DNA from: Ilex aquifolium
Taxonomy: Eukaryota > Streptophyta > Magnoliopsida > Aquifoliales > Aquifoliaceae
NCBI GenBank assembly: GCA_951799425.1
Contig: OX637399.1
Coordinates: 12,640,501 to 12,704,500, forward strand
Reading direction: 5' to 3'
DNA length: 64,000 nt
Both the position numbers and the translations under genes were made by a program. Shown one piece after another: positions 43,926-55,102 of the stretch. How positions within the stretch are numbered: the stretch's first letter is position 1; each line of letters starts with the position of its first letter. The notes below the pieces were generated by a model. That model was not told the DNA's origin and did no database searches. It saw nothing but the letters and a program-made list of their open reading frames with translations.

Positions 43926-46560
43926 GTAACTGTTGTTGTAAGTGAACTCTACTAAGGGTAAGTGCTCTTCCCAGCTACCCTTGAGATTAAGGACACATGC
44001 CCAAAACATGTCCTCTAAAGTATGGATGGTCCTCTTTGACTGCCCGTCCGACTAGAGATGACAAGTTGTACTCATCATCAACTGTGTCCCCATAGCCTGT
44101 TGAAAACTCTCCCAAAAATGAGTCGTGAACCTAAGATCTTGATCCGATACTATCGGTACAGGCACCCCGTGTAACCAAACTATCTCCCGTATGTACAACC
44201 TACCAAATTACTCTAATGTGAAGGTCATCCGCACTGCCAAAAAGTGTGCTGACTTCGTAAATCAATTCACAATTACCCACATTGCATCATGCCCACACGA
44301 AGTTTGTGGCAAGTGGGTCACAAAATGCATTGTGAAGTACTCCCACTTCCACTCAACTATCTCCAAAAGCTGGAGTAACCCTACTGGTCTCTAGTGCTCA
44401 GCCTTGAAGATCATGATACATCTTCGTTCCACCTGGATGTACACCAAAACGGGATTAATGAAACTCCCTAAGGATCTTCTCTCTCAGATCCGTAGATTGG
44501 GGAACAAAAATCCTTCCCCTGAATCAAAGACTACCATGAGTGTGAATGGCCCAGCCCTCATCACCCGTACCCGACTGTACCCGATTCCTGATGGAAAATA
44601 TCTTTGTGTCTTGTCCTTGGGACTCGATCACCCTGCTCAACAAGGAAAGCGTCCCCGCTAGACTTCGCAAAGTGCCCTGAGCCTGACCCCCTATAATGTA
44701 GCCCGAACTATCCCACAGTCTCAAGAATCCACCACTCCCGAAAAAGCTATATTGGTCAAGACTCCCCGTGACTTCCGGCTGAGTGCATCAGCCACCACTT
44801 TTGCCTTACTAGGAAGGTAATACAAAGTGAATTCATAGTCCTCCAGGTACTCCATCCACCTACGCTGCCTCATATTGAGGTTTTGTTGTGTGAATATATA
44901 CTTCAGAATTTTATGGTCCGAAAACACCTCAAAATGTTCTCCATACAAATAGTGGTGCCATGCCTTTAAGGAAAATACGATGGCCTCCAACTCCATGTCG
45001 TGTGTGGGGGTAGTTCTGCTCATGGCTCTTCAACTTTCATGAACTATAAGCCCCCACCCTCCCAGACTGCATCAAAACACATCCAAGTCTGTCCTTTAAG
45101 GCAGCACAGTAAACCATGTACCTCTGTCCCCTCTCTGAAACTATAACAATAGGGGCTAAATTAAGCCTCATTTTTAACTCCTCGAATGCCCTCTCACATG
45201 AGTCATCCCACTAAAACTTAACCTCTTTCCTGGTCAACCTTGGCATTAGTGTGGCTAGCTGTGAAAAGTCCTCAATGAACCTCTGATAGTATCCTGCCAA
45301 TCCCAGGAAACTGTATATCTCGAAGAATGACTTGGGCCTCTTCTAACTCATAATCGCCTCAACCTTCTCCGATTCCACTAATACACCCGAAGCCGACACC
45401 ACGTGTATCAGAAATTTCACTTCTGTCAGCCAAAATTCACACTTGCTGAACTTAGTGTACAACTAATACTCTCTCTAGGTCTGGAGAACAATCCTCAAGT
45501 GACCCTCGTGCTCCTCCTCAGACTTGGAGTAGATTAGAATTTCATCAACAAAGGCCGCAACAAACTGATCAAGATAGAGTTGGAACACCCAATGCATGAG
45601 ATCCATAATGCCACTAGAGCATTCGTCAAAATAAAGGGCATAACAGTAAACTTGAAGTGCCCATATCGCATCCTGAAAGTTTTTTTAGGTATGTCAGCCT
45701 CTCTAACCCTCAACTGATGGTATCTAGTTCATAGATCTACCTTGGAGTAGACATGTGCCCCTCTCAATTGATCAAAAATTTCATCAATCCTCGGTAATGT
45801 GTACTTGTTCTTGATGGTAACCCAAATCAATTGTTGTTAGTCTATACAAAGTCTAAGGGTCTTGTCCTTCTTCTTAGAAAATAGCACCGGGGCACCCCCA
45901 ATGTGAGGTTCTCAATATAATGAAGCCCTTGTCCAACAATTTTTGTAATTGGACCTTGAGTTCTTGCACCTCCAGGGATGACATCCAACGCGGTGTCATA
46001 GAAATAGGAGATGCACCGGATTGTAACTCAATGGTGAAGTCTACATCCTAATGTGGAGATAATCCTGGTAACTCGTCTGGAAAACATCAGTATACTCACA
46101 AACTACCTGAGGTAGACCCAAATCCTGTCTCACCTCGTTATCAAGTGTAAGGCTCGTAAGCCATCCCATCAATTGTCCGTGCCAATGGGAGTCATACACG
46201 ACTTTGGGTAAATCATCATGTTTTTCCCCTTGAAACTTGAAACAAACACTCTCCTGTGTATAGGCAATGACCCTCTTCTGATCACAATTGATGATGATTC
46301 GGTGTGCCACTAACCAATCCATCCTGAGCATAACATCAAACTCCGACATGTCTATGACCCTAAGATCCACAGTGAGTAGAATCTCTAAGATCTCTAACTC
46401 ATATCCCCGACATATTTGATCAATGTGAACCCTAGCTCCTAGGGGAGAACTCACATGCAACAACTTTTCTAAGGTCTCAACCTCTAAGCCAAAATCCTTT
46501 ACACATGATGTAGAAATGAATGAGTGAGATGCACCTGAATCAAATAATACCCTTTGCCCA
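43926..46560 (-). pseudogene. pol: E5 pol (protease, RT, RNase H, partial integrase)
   Basis: The protease active site DSGASHSFIS is readable around 46550-46515 with frame breaks. A clean frame at 46463-46041 holds the protease tail (LRVIDMSEFDVMLRMDWL) and linker. RT is spread over frames in 45900-45100. RNase H has [33 protein letters not shown] and [16 protein letters not shown] (45023-44721). Integrase zinc-binding and core remnants fill 44700-43926 and end at the position equivalent to the YNNSY block of E3 integrase. Much more decayed than E3 and of a different subfamily. Confidence 0.85.
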
Positions 46561-46599
46561 TAAGCGGGAGAGTAGAAATGTACCCTAAATCACTGATTG

Positions 46600-47807
46600 A
46601 TCCACCGGCTCAATATGAGGTGTAATGGCGTAGACTCGCCCTTGGGTCCCAGAAGTCTCGGTTTGTAAGCCCTGTCCTCGACCCCGACCCCGACCCAAAC
46701 CCTGGCCTATCTGGTCTGATTGCAAAGTCCCCACACGAGAAGTAGTAGGGGCTTGTGTAGCACCCTTGAACTAGGACTGGCTTCCCTGGCCCATGGTGTG
46801 GTAGGAAGGAATGAAGAATGTTTGTGGATTCTCCCACCAATGACTGGGGCTGAGATGTCCCGTAGTTCTGGGATCCCTGCCTCTGAGGACAATCCTGTTT
46901 CAAGTGGCCCAGTTGGTGGCATATGAAACAAGTCATCTGGCTGGTCTAGTAGGTGCCCCTGAAATTTCTCCCTCATTGGGAGAATTGACCTTAGCATTTG
47001 CCTTGATAGCCTCAACATTGCCCTTGATATCCTTGCGGGGTAGATGTGCGTTGCTTCTTCCCCGAACTTGAAGAAGATGATTGACCCTCTTTTTCCTTAT
47101 TCTTAGTACCGGCCTCCTGGATGATTTTTACGTCTTCCACTTCCCTCTCAATGGTAATGGTTGTCTCGACCATTGAATCTAATTCTTATAGATGGTGGCC
47201 CACAATCTTACCTTGGATGGACAACTTCAAGTCGACCTCAAATCTCCTCGCCTTGGCCAAGTCTGTGGCCACGTATCATCAGCAAAACAGGCTAGCTCGG
47301 TGAACTTAGCCACGTATTCCATCACGGTCATAGTCCCCTACTTCAAATCCAAGAATTCTCTGGCTTTCACTTGCCGAACAGCTAACGGGAAGTACTTGCC
47401 CATGAAGAGCTCACAGAACTCTCCCCAAGTCACTACCTCTATGTTCTTTGAGGCCTTTGCCTAATCCCACCATAGATGGCCTCTCCCTCAAGCTGAAGCG
47501 CAGCTAGCCTTATCTTAGTGGTGTCGGATGTAATCTCCATAACCTACAAGATCATGTCCACTTGTTGGAACCAATGGTCAGCTACCATTGAATCCGCCCC
47601 TCCCATAAAGGTTGGTGGTTTGTGTGCCTTGAACCTCTGGAGGTTGTTCGATCCCTCTTGGCCCATGATGGCACTGGATTGCATAAAAGTGGCAGCCATC
47701 GTGCCTATAGCCTCCATGAAGGCTTGTTGATCAAAGACCGATGGTGGTTGGTTGTTGTTTCCCCCACCCCCTCGGCCATTCCGGTATCCTCTTCCTCTAT
47801 TTTCCAT
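46600..47807 (-). pseudogene. gag: E5 gag (chromovirus), disrupted
   Basis: The ATG at 47807 begins MENRGRGYRNGRGGGG. FKAHKPPTFMGGADSMVADHWF marks the chromovirus gag core, open to 47544. The middle is broken over three frames (47540-47040). The zinc knuckle CFICHQLGHLKQDC lies at 46930-46889. The leader up to the primer site (47808-48140) has no gene. Confidence 0.83.
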
Positions 47808-48140
47808 CTACACATACGTAAGATAGGAATAGAGCACTAACTTAGTATCTCAAGTTTTGGGACCAAAGTTACAAAATGGGAAATTGAATTTCCTCTTGTC
47901 TCACTAGTAGGAGGTATGCCACCCACCAGTAGAAATCAGAAATAGTAAATTTTCCCATCCTTTCTTTTTCGACCCCTAAAGTTATGTTTTCTACCCCTAG
48001 TGTCTCATTTTCATACACATAGAATCATCCATATAAGCACATATCACACAACATGTAGCAATTAATGCACATAACATGTAATGCACAATGGATGCAATGG
48101 CCTAGACCCATGCCCCGCAAGCCCTAGGTAAATCGAGAAC

Positions 48141-48156
48141 CTAGGCTCTGATATCA
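48141..48156 (-). promoter_or_regulatory. E5 primer binding site, tRNA-iMet type
   Basis: Minus-strand tgatatcagagcctag, one base off the iMet complement at the third position, just before the LTR end. Confidence 0.82.
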
Positions 48157-48159
48157 AGC

Positions 48160-48330
48160 TATGACGCCCCAAAATATAGGGATCCTTTCTCAAACCGTTG
48201 ATCATCCATCAACTCGTGAAAGTATACCTATGAGTATAGCATAACTCGATACCACGTCGTTACACCTTATTCACCGGGATCATAACTAAAACAAGCTTTG
48301 GGCAGAGTCTCCCTTGTACTGGAGCACTAC
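48160..48330 (-). repeat. E5 5' LTR, segment 1 of 3
   Basis: From the primer-site end of the LTR (tatgacgcccc on +) to the S1 insertion. Confidence 0.82.
48326..48330. repeat. S1 target site duplication, left (actac)
   Basis: Repeated exactly at 50671-50675. Confidence 0.9.
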
Positions 48331-48844
48331 TGTAACACCCCGAATTTTCTTTTATATATTTATAGAAATATATATATAGTAAATAATATTTGTAAAGATG
48401 TAGATATATGTAGTGACATAAGAATAAACCGTAGGAATAAATGCTATGGAGACAATTTTATTGGGAAGTTACGTGTCGAAGATGTCTAAACTTGGAAAGG
48501 GTGATTAGACAAGTTTCTAAAAGTTTGAAGGTCAAAATAATGATTCCATTGAATCCGGAAGGTCGAAAAACATTGGGAGTGGTAATATGGATGTATTGGA
48601 AGTTAGGAAGTGTCTCGGAGTTAAAATACACTTTAGCGAGAATTTGGGTAAAAATGGGTATTGAACACTACTTAGTGTTTTGGCCATAAATTTTTATCCT
48701 TAAGTCCAATTGATCTGAAATTTTTACAGTAGATAGTAGACATCTAGGGCTACAAAAGTATGTCTCATGAAAATTTTCCAATTCGACCTCTAAATGGGTC
48801 AAAACTGCATTGGAAGTTGAAACAAAAATCTAGAAGTCAAATCG

Positions 48845-48943
48845 TACCGGTACGCTGAACTCCAGAAGCTAGATCGTACCGGTACGCGTACCGGTACGCT
48901 GGACTCCAGAAGCTCAACCGTACCGGTACGCGTACCGGTACGC
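48845..48943. repeat. CGTACCGGTACG palindrome array in S1
   Basis: Five copies of the perfect 12-bp palindrome: one single and two head-to-tail pairs, separated by ctgaactccagaagct or ctggactccagaagct spacers (pair plus spacer about 44 bp). About 50 bases upstream of the TATA box. Confidence 0.93.
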
Positions 48944-48992
48944 CCGATAGAAACCAGCCCGATCCGAATGCGGGTCTTTCTCCATTTCTTCC

Positions 48993-49003
48993 ACTATAAA
49001 TAC
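48993..49003 (+). promoter_or_regulatory. S1 TATA box
   Basis: actataaatac, same box and same spacing from the array as in E3 and S3. Confidence 0.75.
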
Positions 49004-50670
49004 TTAAGGCCGACTAATTGAGCCTCATTTCACCCATCCAAACCCTAAGCACCCTTAGAGAGCAAATGAGGGAGAGAAAAACACAAAAATTGGGAGAGAT
49101 TTACAAGATCAAAGCCTTAGTTTTCAAGATTTCACTTCTCCATCCATTCCCTCTTCTATAATTTCACTTCACCCTCACTCAAACCTCTTAGAACCAAAAG
49201 AGAAAATAGCAAGGGAGCAAGAAAAAGGGGAAAAGGGAGTCTTTAAAGCTTGGGTTGCTAGAGATACTTGGTTGAGGTAGGGGATTTCTTCTCTTTCTCT
49301 TACATTGATGTTAGGGTTAATAAATATGTATGTTTTGATTCTTAATGATATTTATTTGCTATGGCTCCATTGTTTCTTGATTCTTGTTCAATTGTTAACA
49401 TGTTTTACACAAATCCCTCTTTTGGTTTGAAAAACCCTAGTTTTCAAGAGTGATGGGTTTTCCTCTTGAACTCTTCCTTTATTCTTGATTTCAAAATCAT
49501 AGTGTTTTGTGTTGAGTAATACAATGATATTGTTGTGATCTCTTGTATTTTTCTTGGTTGGTTATTGAAAATGTCAAATGCTCAATTTGGGGATTTTTGA
49601 GATATGCTTATAAATTGGGTAAATTGGTTTGATGTTGTATCTCTAATGGGTGTGGGATGACCATGGGTGTCCTTTGACGAGATGTCGTAGAATGGGTTAG
49701 TGCTTTGGTAAGACTAATCCATTCGTAGTGGGATTAGTGCTTTGGTAAGACTAAACCACTATCGCTCACGTGGTGCCGTGTAAGAGGGTTAGTATACTAA
49801 TGCCTGGGTTGAATTTCGTCACTGCCATTGGTATGGTACACGCCCTTCCTAAAGGTTGGATATTTTTGATAAGATATGTGTGTGGGTGTGGGCAAGACGT
49901 TACTCAATGTGTCGATTCATGTGGATGCCTTACATCATTGTTGAGATACATGTACATATATTGCCGGAAATGTTCAAGTGTGAGTTATCGTTCATTGTAC
50001 CAAATACGATTTCTGCAAGAGTTTTGGGGTAGTATGGGATGCCAAAAGAACTTGTGGAAATGGTGTATGGTGGGATGAATTATGTTTTGGGAATTGATTC
50101 TTATTGGTATCTTGTGTTTATTTATTCTTTTAATTACCGTGATTCCTTAAACTTGAGATCTATTTAAAATGTCCTGCTTTTCCTTCAAAATGTTATATAT
50201 GCTATTTGTGAAAATTAGACCAACCGTTTTATATGCTTTCCTAAACCTTGTTTGAGTTTGGGAAGATTTTGCTACAGAGCTTCGTGCTCATCCCCTACAA
50301 TTAACATTTTTCAGATTATGCTATAGAGGAGGAGCTTGGCGCTAATGAGCAGGGCCTCGGGGAAGCCTCATTAGAGGGGTACCTGGATCCCGAGTGGGAC
50401 ATTTAGAGATGCCTTTTACTTTTGTACTAGACTAGGAACCAGCATGTACAAACATTGTATAGTCTAGTTTTCTTTTGTAATTCTGCTGCGCTATAATAGT
50501 TAAATTTTTGAGATGTAAATGTCATGGTTGGGCATATTCTTTTGGATAATGATGTAAATATTTTATGAATGATGAATGAAGTTTAATTTATTGATGGATG
50601 ATATTAGTGCTCTCATGATGTGAATGTTTTAGAATGTAATGTCGTCCAGGGTGGTATTTGGGGCGTTACA

Positions 50671-51004
50671 ACTACCCAACACAACCTATACACATATCCA
50701 TCACAAGACCACTTCAAGGTCCAAACCCTAGTAATTTGGGCTTTTTATTATCCATTTATATCGTCTGTAGAGGTCATTCAAAGATTGAATGTCCCTTAGT
50801 GTTACATTTTAAACTTTTGAATTTTGAAACGAGGTACCGGTACCTCTGATACGTAGTACTAGTACCTGGGCCTTCTGCTTGTCAGGTACTAGTACCTATA
50901 TACACTAGTACCGGTACTTGAGCCCACTGTTTTCTAGGTACCAGTACATATGTGTCTTAGTACCGGTACCTGAGCCCACTGTTCATCGGGGTACCGGTAC
51001 TTGG
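50671..51004 (-). repeat. E5 5' LTR, segment 2 of 3, with part of a GTACCGGTAC array
   Basis: From the S1 right duplication to the S2 insertion. From 50831 it carries palindromes such as ggtaccggtacc and ggtactagtacc every 25-40 bases, with a recurrent tgagcccactgtt spacer. Confidence 0.85.
51000..51004. repeat. S2 target site duplication, left (cttgg)
   Basis: Repeated exactly at 53287-53291; lies inside the palindrome array. Confidence 0.9.
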
Positions 51005-53286
51005 TGTAACGCCCCAAATACTACCCTGGACGGCATTACACTATGAAACCATTCATGTCATGAGAGCAACTAAATTTATATCCATCAAATAAGAAACATT
51101 CTTAATTTTAACAAAATTTGGGCAGAGTCTCCTTTGTACAGGAAGCTCCACCCAAAGATCACAACCTGTGCAATTATATTAGCTTGACCACACAGGGTCC
51201 ATTTAACCATCCAATAACAATAAAATTTCTATTTACCATCTATACTATCCTTAAAATTATCCCAAAAGAATAGGCCAGATATGGCAATTACATTCCCCAA
51301 AAGAATTACATGAATATATCGCAGCGGAGTTTAAAAAGGATCTAGACTTTACATTGTTCAGAAATAAATCTCCTAGTCTAGAACAAAATAAGCTATCTCT
51401 CTAGATGTCCCATTCGGGATCTAGGTACCCCTCCAAGGAAGCTTCCCCAAGGCCCGGCTCATTCACACCGAGCTCCTCCTCTAAAGCCAAATCTGAAAAA
51501 TATTAATTGTAGGGGATGAGCACGAAGCTCTGTAGCAAAATCTTCCCAAACTCAAACAAGGTTTAGGAAGCATATAAAACGGTTGGTCTCATTTTCACAA
51601 ATAGCATATATAACATTTTGAAGGAAAAGCAGGACATTTTAAATAGATCTCAAGTTTAAAGAGCAACAGTAATTTAAATGAACAGTAAAAGAAACCAAGA
51701 TCCATTACAATCCATTTTCCAAAATATACACCCTTTTCCCACAAGACCTTGTGGAATCCCATACTCCCACAAGTTCTTGTAGGAAACCATTTTTCAGTAC
51801 AATGCATGATAACCCACACCGTATGTTCGACACAACCCACGTTACTAATCCGTGATCATTAGTGATAGGAAAAGTTCATACCCACACGGCGTACGAAGGC
51901 GTCTACCCACTCGTGTGGTAGGAAAAGTTCATACCCGTGTGACATAGAAAGACGTCTACCCACTACATGATACCCGGTCAATAGTAATCCATGTTCGTAT
52001 CGTACAACCACGCAAGAGGTAAAATACCAACAAGTATCTCACATAACCAACCATTACACAAATCCCCAATTTACAAGCAATTTCCTCAATTAACAAACAA
52101 TTCCATAAACCCCCAATTTTCTCAAGTAGTTGTACAAAGAGTAATATAAGAAAATGTACAAGAGATCATCATAAATACCATTTTGTTGTTCAATATGAAA
52201 CACTAAAGTTTTGACATCAAGAATATGGGAGGAATCAAAAGAACAATTCATTTTTCTTAAAACTAGGGTTTGAGAATGAAAAAGGGACCTTTAATGGTTA
52301 CCCAACTACCAAAATGTTTAAAACATGGCAATAAATGCAAGAGGATCAAGAATCAAGTAATAATAGCAAGTATATATGATTTTGAACCAAAATAATACAT
52401 ATAATTTAATCCTAGCCTCAATGTAAGAGAATAGGAAGAAATCCCCTACCTTTAAATCAAAGATTCCAAAGTTCAACTCCAAAGTCCAAGCCCTAGAGAT
52501 CTCTTTTCTCCTCTTTCTTCCTTCCTTTAGCTTCTCCTAGGGTTCTAAAATATTTAGGATGAGAGGCGAATGAAGAATAGAGCAAATGAGGGCTTGAAGT
52601 GGTGTTTTAAACCCAAAAAATCCCGACTTTTTAACTGTTCGGCGAGTGTCAGGCGATTGGTACCGGTACTGAATGGTACCGGTACCCAGTACCGGTACTC
52701 AGAACCTTCTGGAGTCGCAGTACCGGTACTTGGTACCGGTACTGAATGGTACCGGTACCCTTTTTCTGTTGCAACTTCCAGGGCAGTTTTGACCCATTTA
52801 GAGGTCGAATTAGAATGAGATAAGGATCAGAGGTCGAATTAGAATTTGGTACCGGTACTGAATGAGATACACTTTTGTAGCCCTAGATGTCTCCTATCTA
52901 CTGTCCAAATTTCAGATCAATTGGACATAAGGATCAAAAGTTATGACCAAAATACTAGAAGGTGTCCCAACTCCTTTTTACCCAAATTCTCTCCAAGTGT
53001 GTTTTCACTCCGGAATACTTCCTAACGTCCAATACACCTCATATTACCTCTCCCAAGGTTGTTTGACCTTCCGGATTCAATGGACACCTTATTTGGACTT
53101 AAAAATATTTAGAAACTTCAATAATCCCTCTTCTCAAGTTTGCACACTTTCGAAACTCAAACTTCCCAATTCATTTGTCTCCCTAGTATTTATTCCTACT
53201 ATTACTACACATATCCACATTTTTACCTCAATTAGTTATTATGTATCTCTATACATATATATAAAAGAAAAATACGGGGTGTTACA
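51005..53286 (-). mobile_element. S2: solo chromovirus LTR
   Basis: 2282 bp, TGTAACGCCCC...GGGGTGTTACA on +, so - orientation by comparison with E3. Perfect cttgg duplications. Its own array of GGTACCGGTACT units lies at 52661-52760. A scrambled patch at 52790-52880 is described among the findings. Confidence 0.93.
52661..52760. repeat. GTACCGGTAC palindrome array in S2
   Basis: Six gtaccggtac units, several as ggtaccggtactgaatggtaccggtaccc pairs (written here only as a pattern). A stray further unit lies at about 52849. Confidence 0.9.
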
Positions 53287-55102
53287 CTTGGTGCCTAAAT
53301 ACCAGTACCTGAGCCTACTACAATCCAAGTACTGGTGCCTATTGGTTTAGGTACCAGTACCTGAGTTATCCGATAATGTGGTACCGGTACTTAATCACTT
53401 AGGTACCGGTACTTGAGTCCAAATTTTTCCCAAATCTTTTCAATCTTCAACCTTTAACAATCCAATCACTTCCCATACTCATCCACTCATTCATTTACAC
53501 AAATTATAGCCCAAAATAGTTCATTACATAACCCTTTTACAAGTCCAATATAAATTACATAGTGGATTATAAAATGCAGTTTAAAAGCCACATCGCAGCT
53601 TCTTCATCAACAAGGGTCCAAGTGAGGGTCGTCTACCGACGCTTGTCCAGCACCGAAAATATGTCCCCAACACATATGTATATGAAATGTTCACATGCAA
53701 TTCATCAATCAACCATCCATCCAAGAATATATAATTCATAAATGAATGCCACAATGTCATGTCATGTCATGAGATGAAACTCACACATGCAATACAACCT
53801 GAGCCCTCCACGGGCTCCCATAACACATGCAATGTCATACATATGTATCCGGGCATTCCAAGCCCCCGCCATTGAAGTTACATATCCAATGACCATTTTA
53901 CAAAATCTCGGTCTTTTATGGGGTGGGTATTTATGGACTTTCACCAACAGGTAACCAACTAACACGGCATCTATGGACTTCCACCAATGGTTTTGCGTAC
54001 GCCAACACACTTTATCGACTCAATATCAACGGTAGTGCAAATCTAAAGTTATCGGGTCTTGCACCCAATGGAGAATCTAGCCCTTCTTGCTAACCCCGAC
54101 CCTTGCTTTCAATGCAACTCATGCGACTCGGTCGAACCTAGTTCCAACTTTTTCGAGCCCACGTATCAACCCACTAAGGATGGTGTTTTATCAAAACCAT
54201 GCACACACACCCACACTCATATCAGTTACCCACGAATGCGATGTTATCCGTGCATATGCAAATGTAATGAACAATTGTGTTTCATTTCACTATGCAATCA
54301 AGTTTTCAATTGCAATTACAATTGCAAGTTTATCATATCATGAGCATAATATGAACATATTTCATCTCCACAACCATTTCCAATTTCTCAATGTGCATTA
54401 TATCATAAAGCATATAATTACATTCAACAATCTTCCCAAAGCATGTTATATCATTTTTATTCAAATAACACACTTAATCATTCATAGACATTTTATAAAA
54501 CACCTATAAGGTACAAATATTATGTAAACACATAGCATGCCCAAATCAACACAAGTCCTTATGAAATTCCGAATCAAGTAATTTCATCAAACCCATTCAT
54601 ACGAGAATTAGTTTTAGCATTTTCCTATACCCATTTCCATATTCCAACAATCCTAGGTATGTGTTATGCATGAAATTTTATCTCTAACACCTACCTATTT
54701 CATATTTCAACCCTAGGTTGGAAATAAACCTAGTTGATTTTTTCTCCTTTTTATACTCTCCAATGTCTGGCTCACAATGTGCCACAAGTCCCATCTTTTT
54801 CGAATCCGATTTTTATCCCAAATCAATTAAATCTTGTTCAGTGTTAGGTTCAGTATATTCTATTTGATCTAACTTAAAATTATTTCCTAAATTTCTCAAA
54901 CAAAATTTGATAGCATTTGTTTTAGTTGCGCGACATCCATTCACCTCGTAAGAAGCGAAAAATCCGACTATCTCAGAATTCAATGAAAATTGACTGGATA
55001 GCTAGATTTAGCTAGACGAATCCAACGATGAAGTCCATACAGTAATGACTAATTACTTTTTTGCCCTTTTTAATAAAATTTTAAATTTTTTTGGGTGTTA
55101 TA
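53287..55102 (-). repeat. E5 5' LTR, segment 3 of 3
   Basis: It continues the GTACCGGTAC array to about 53420 and then runs to the LTR start (minus-strand TATAACACCC at 55102, decayed from TGTAACACCC). Open frames at 53762-54010 and 54059-54509 have no recognisable domain and lie inside the LTR. Confidence 0.8.

Larger units (their letters stand above)
48331..50670 (+). mobile_element. S1: solo chromovirus LTR
   Basis: 2340 bp, TGTAACACCCCGAATTTTC...TGGGGCGTTACA, + orientation. It has no internal region and has perfect actac duplications. It contains a palindrome array (48845-48943), a TATA box (48993-49003) and terminal similarity to E3, S2 and S3. It is nearest to S3, which has the same CGTACCGGTACG array. 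It formed by recombination between the two LTRs of a full element. Confidence 0.94.
43926..55102 (-). mobile_element. E5: older chromovirus, 3' end deleted, 5' LTR hit twice
   Basis: A minus-strand element: 5' LTR 48160-55102 (broken by S1 and S2), iMet primer site, gag, protease, RT, RNase H and a piece of integrase ending at about 43926. The chromodomain and 3' LTR are gone. Removing S1 and S2 with their duplications leaves an LTR of about 2.31 kb, close to the E3 LTR length. LTR termini are decayed to TATAAC...GTCATA-like. Confidence 0.85.

Noticed and set aside
54059-54509. Two overlapping + frames in the E5 LTR
   Set aside because: No recognisable domain, inside an LTR by boundary analysis, and antisense to the element.
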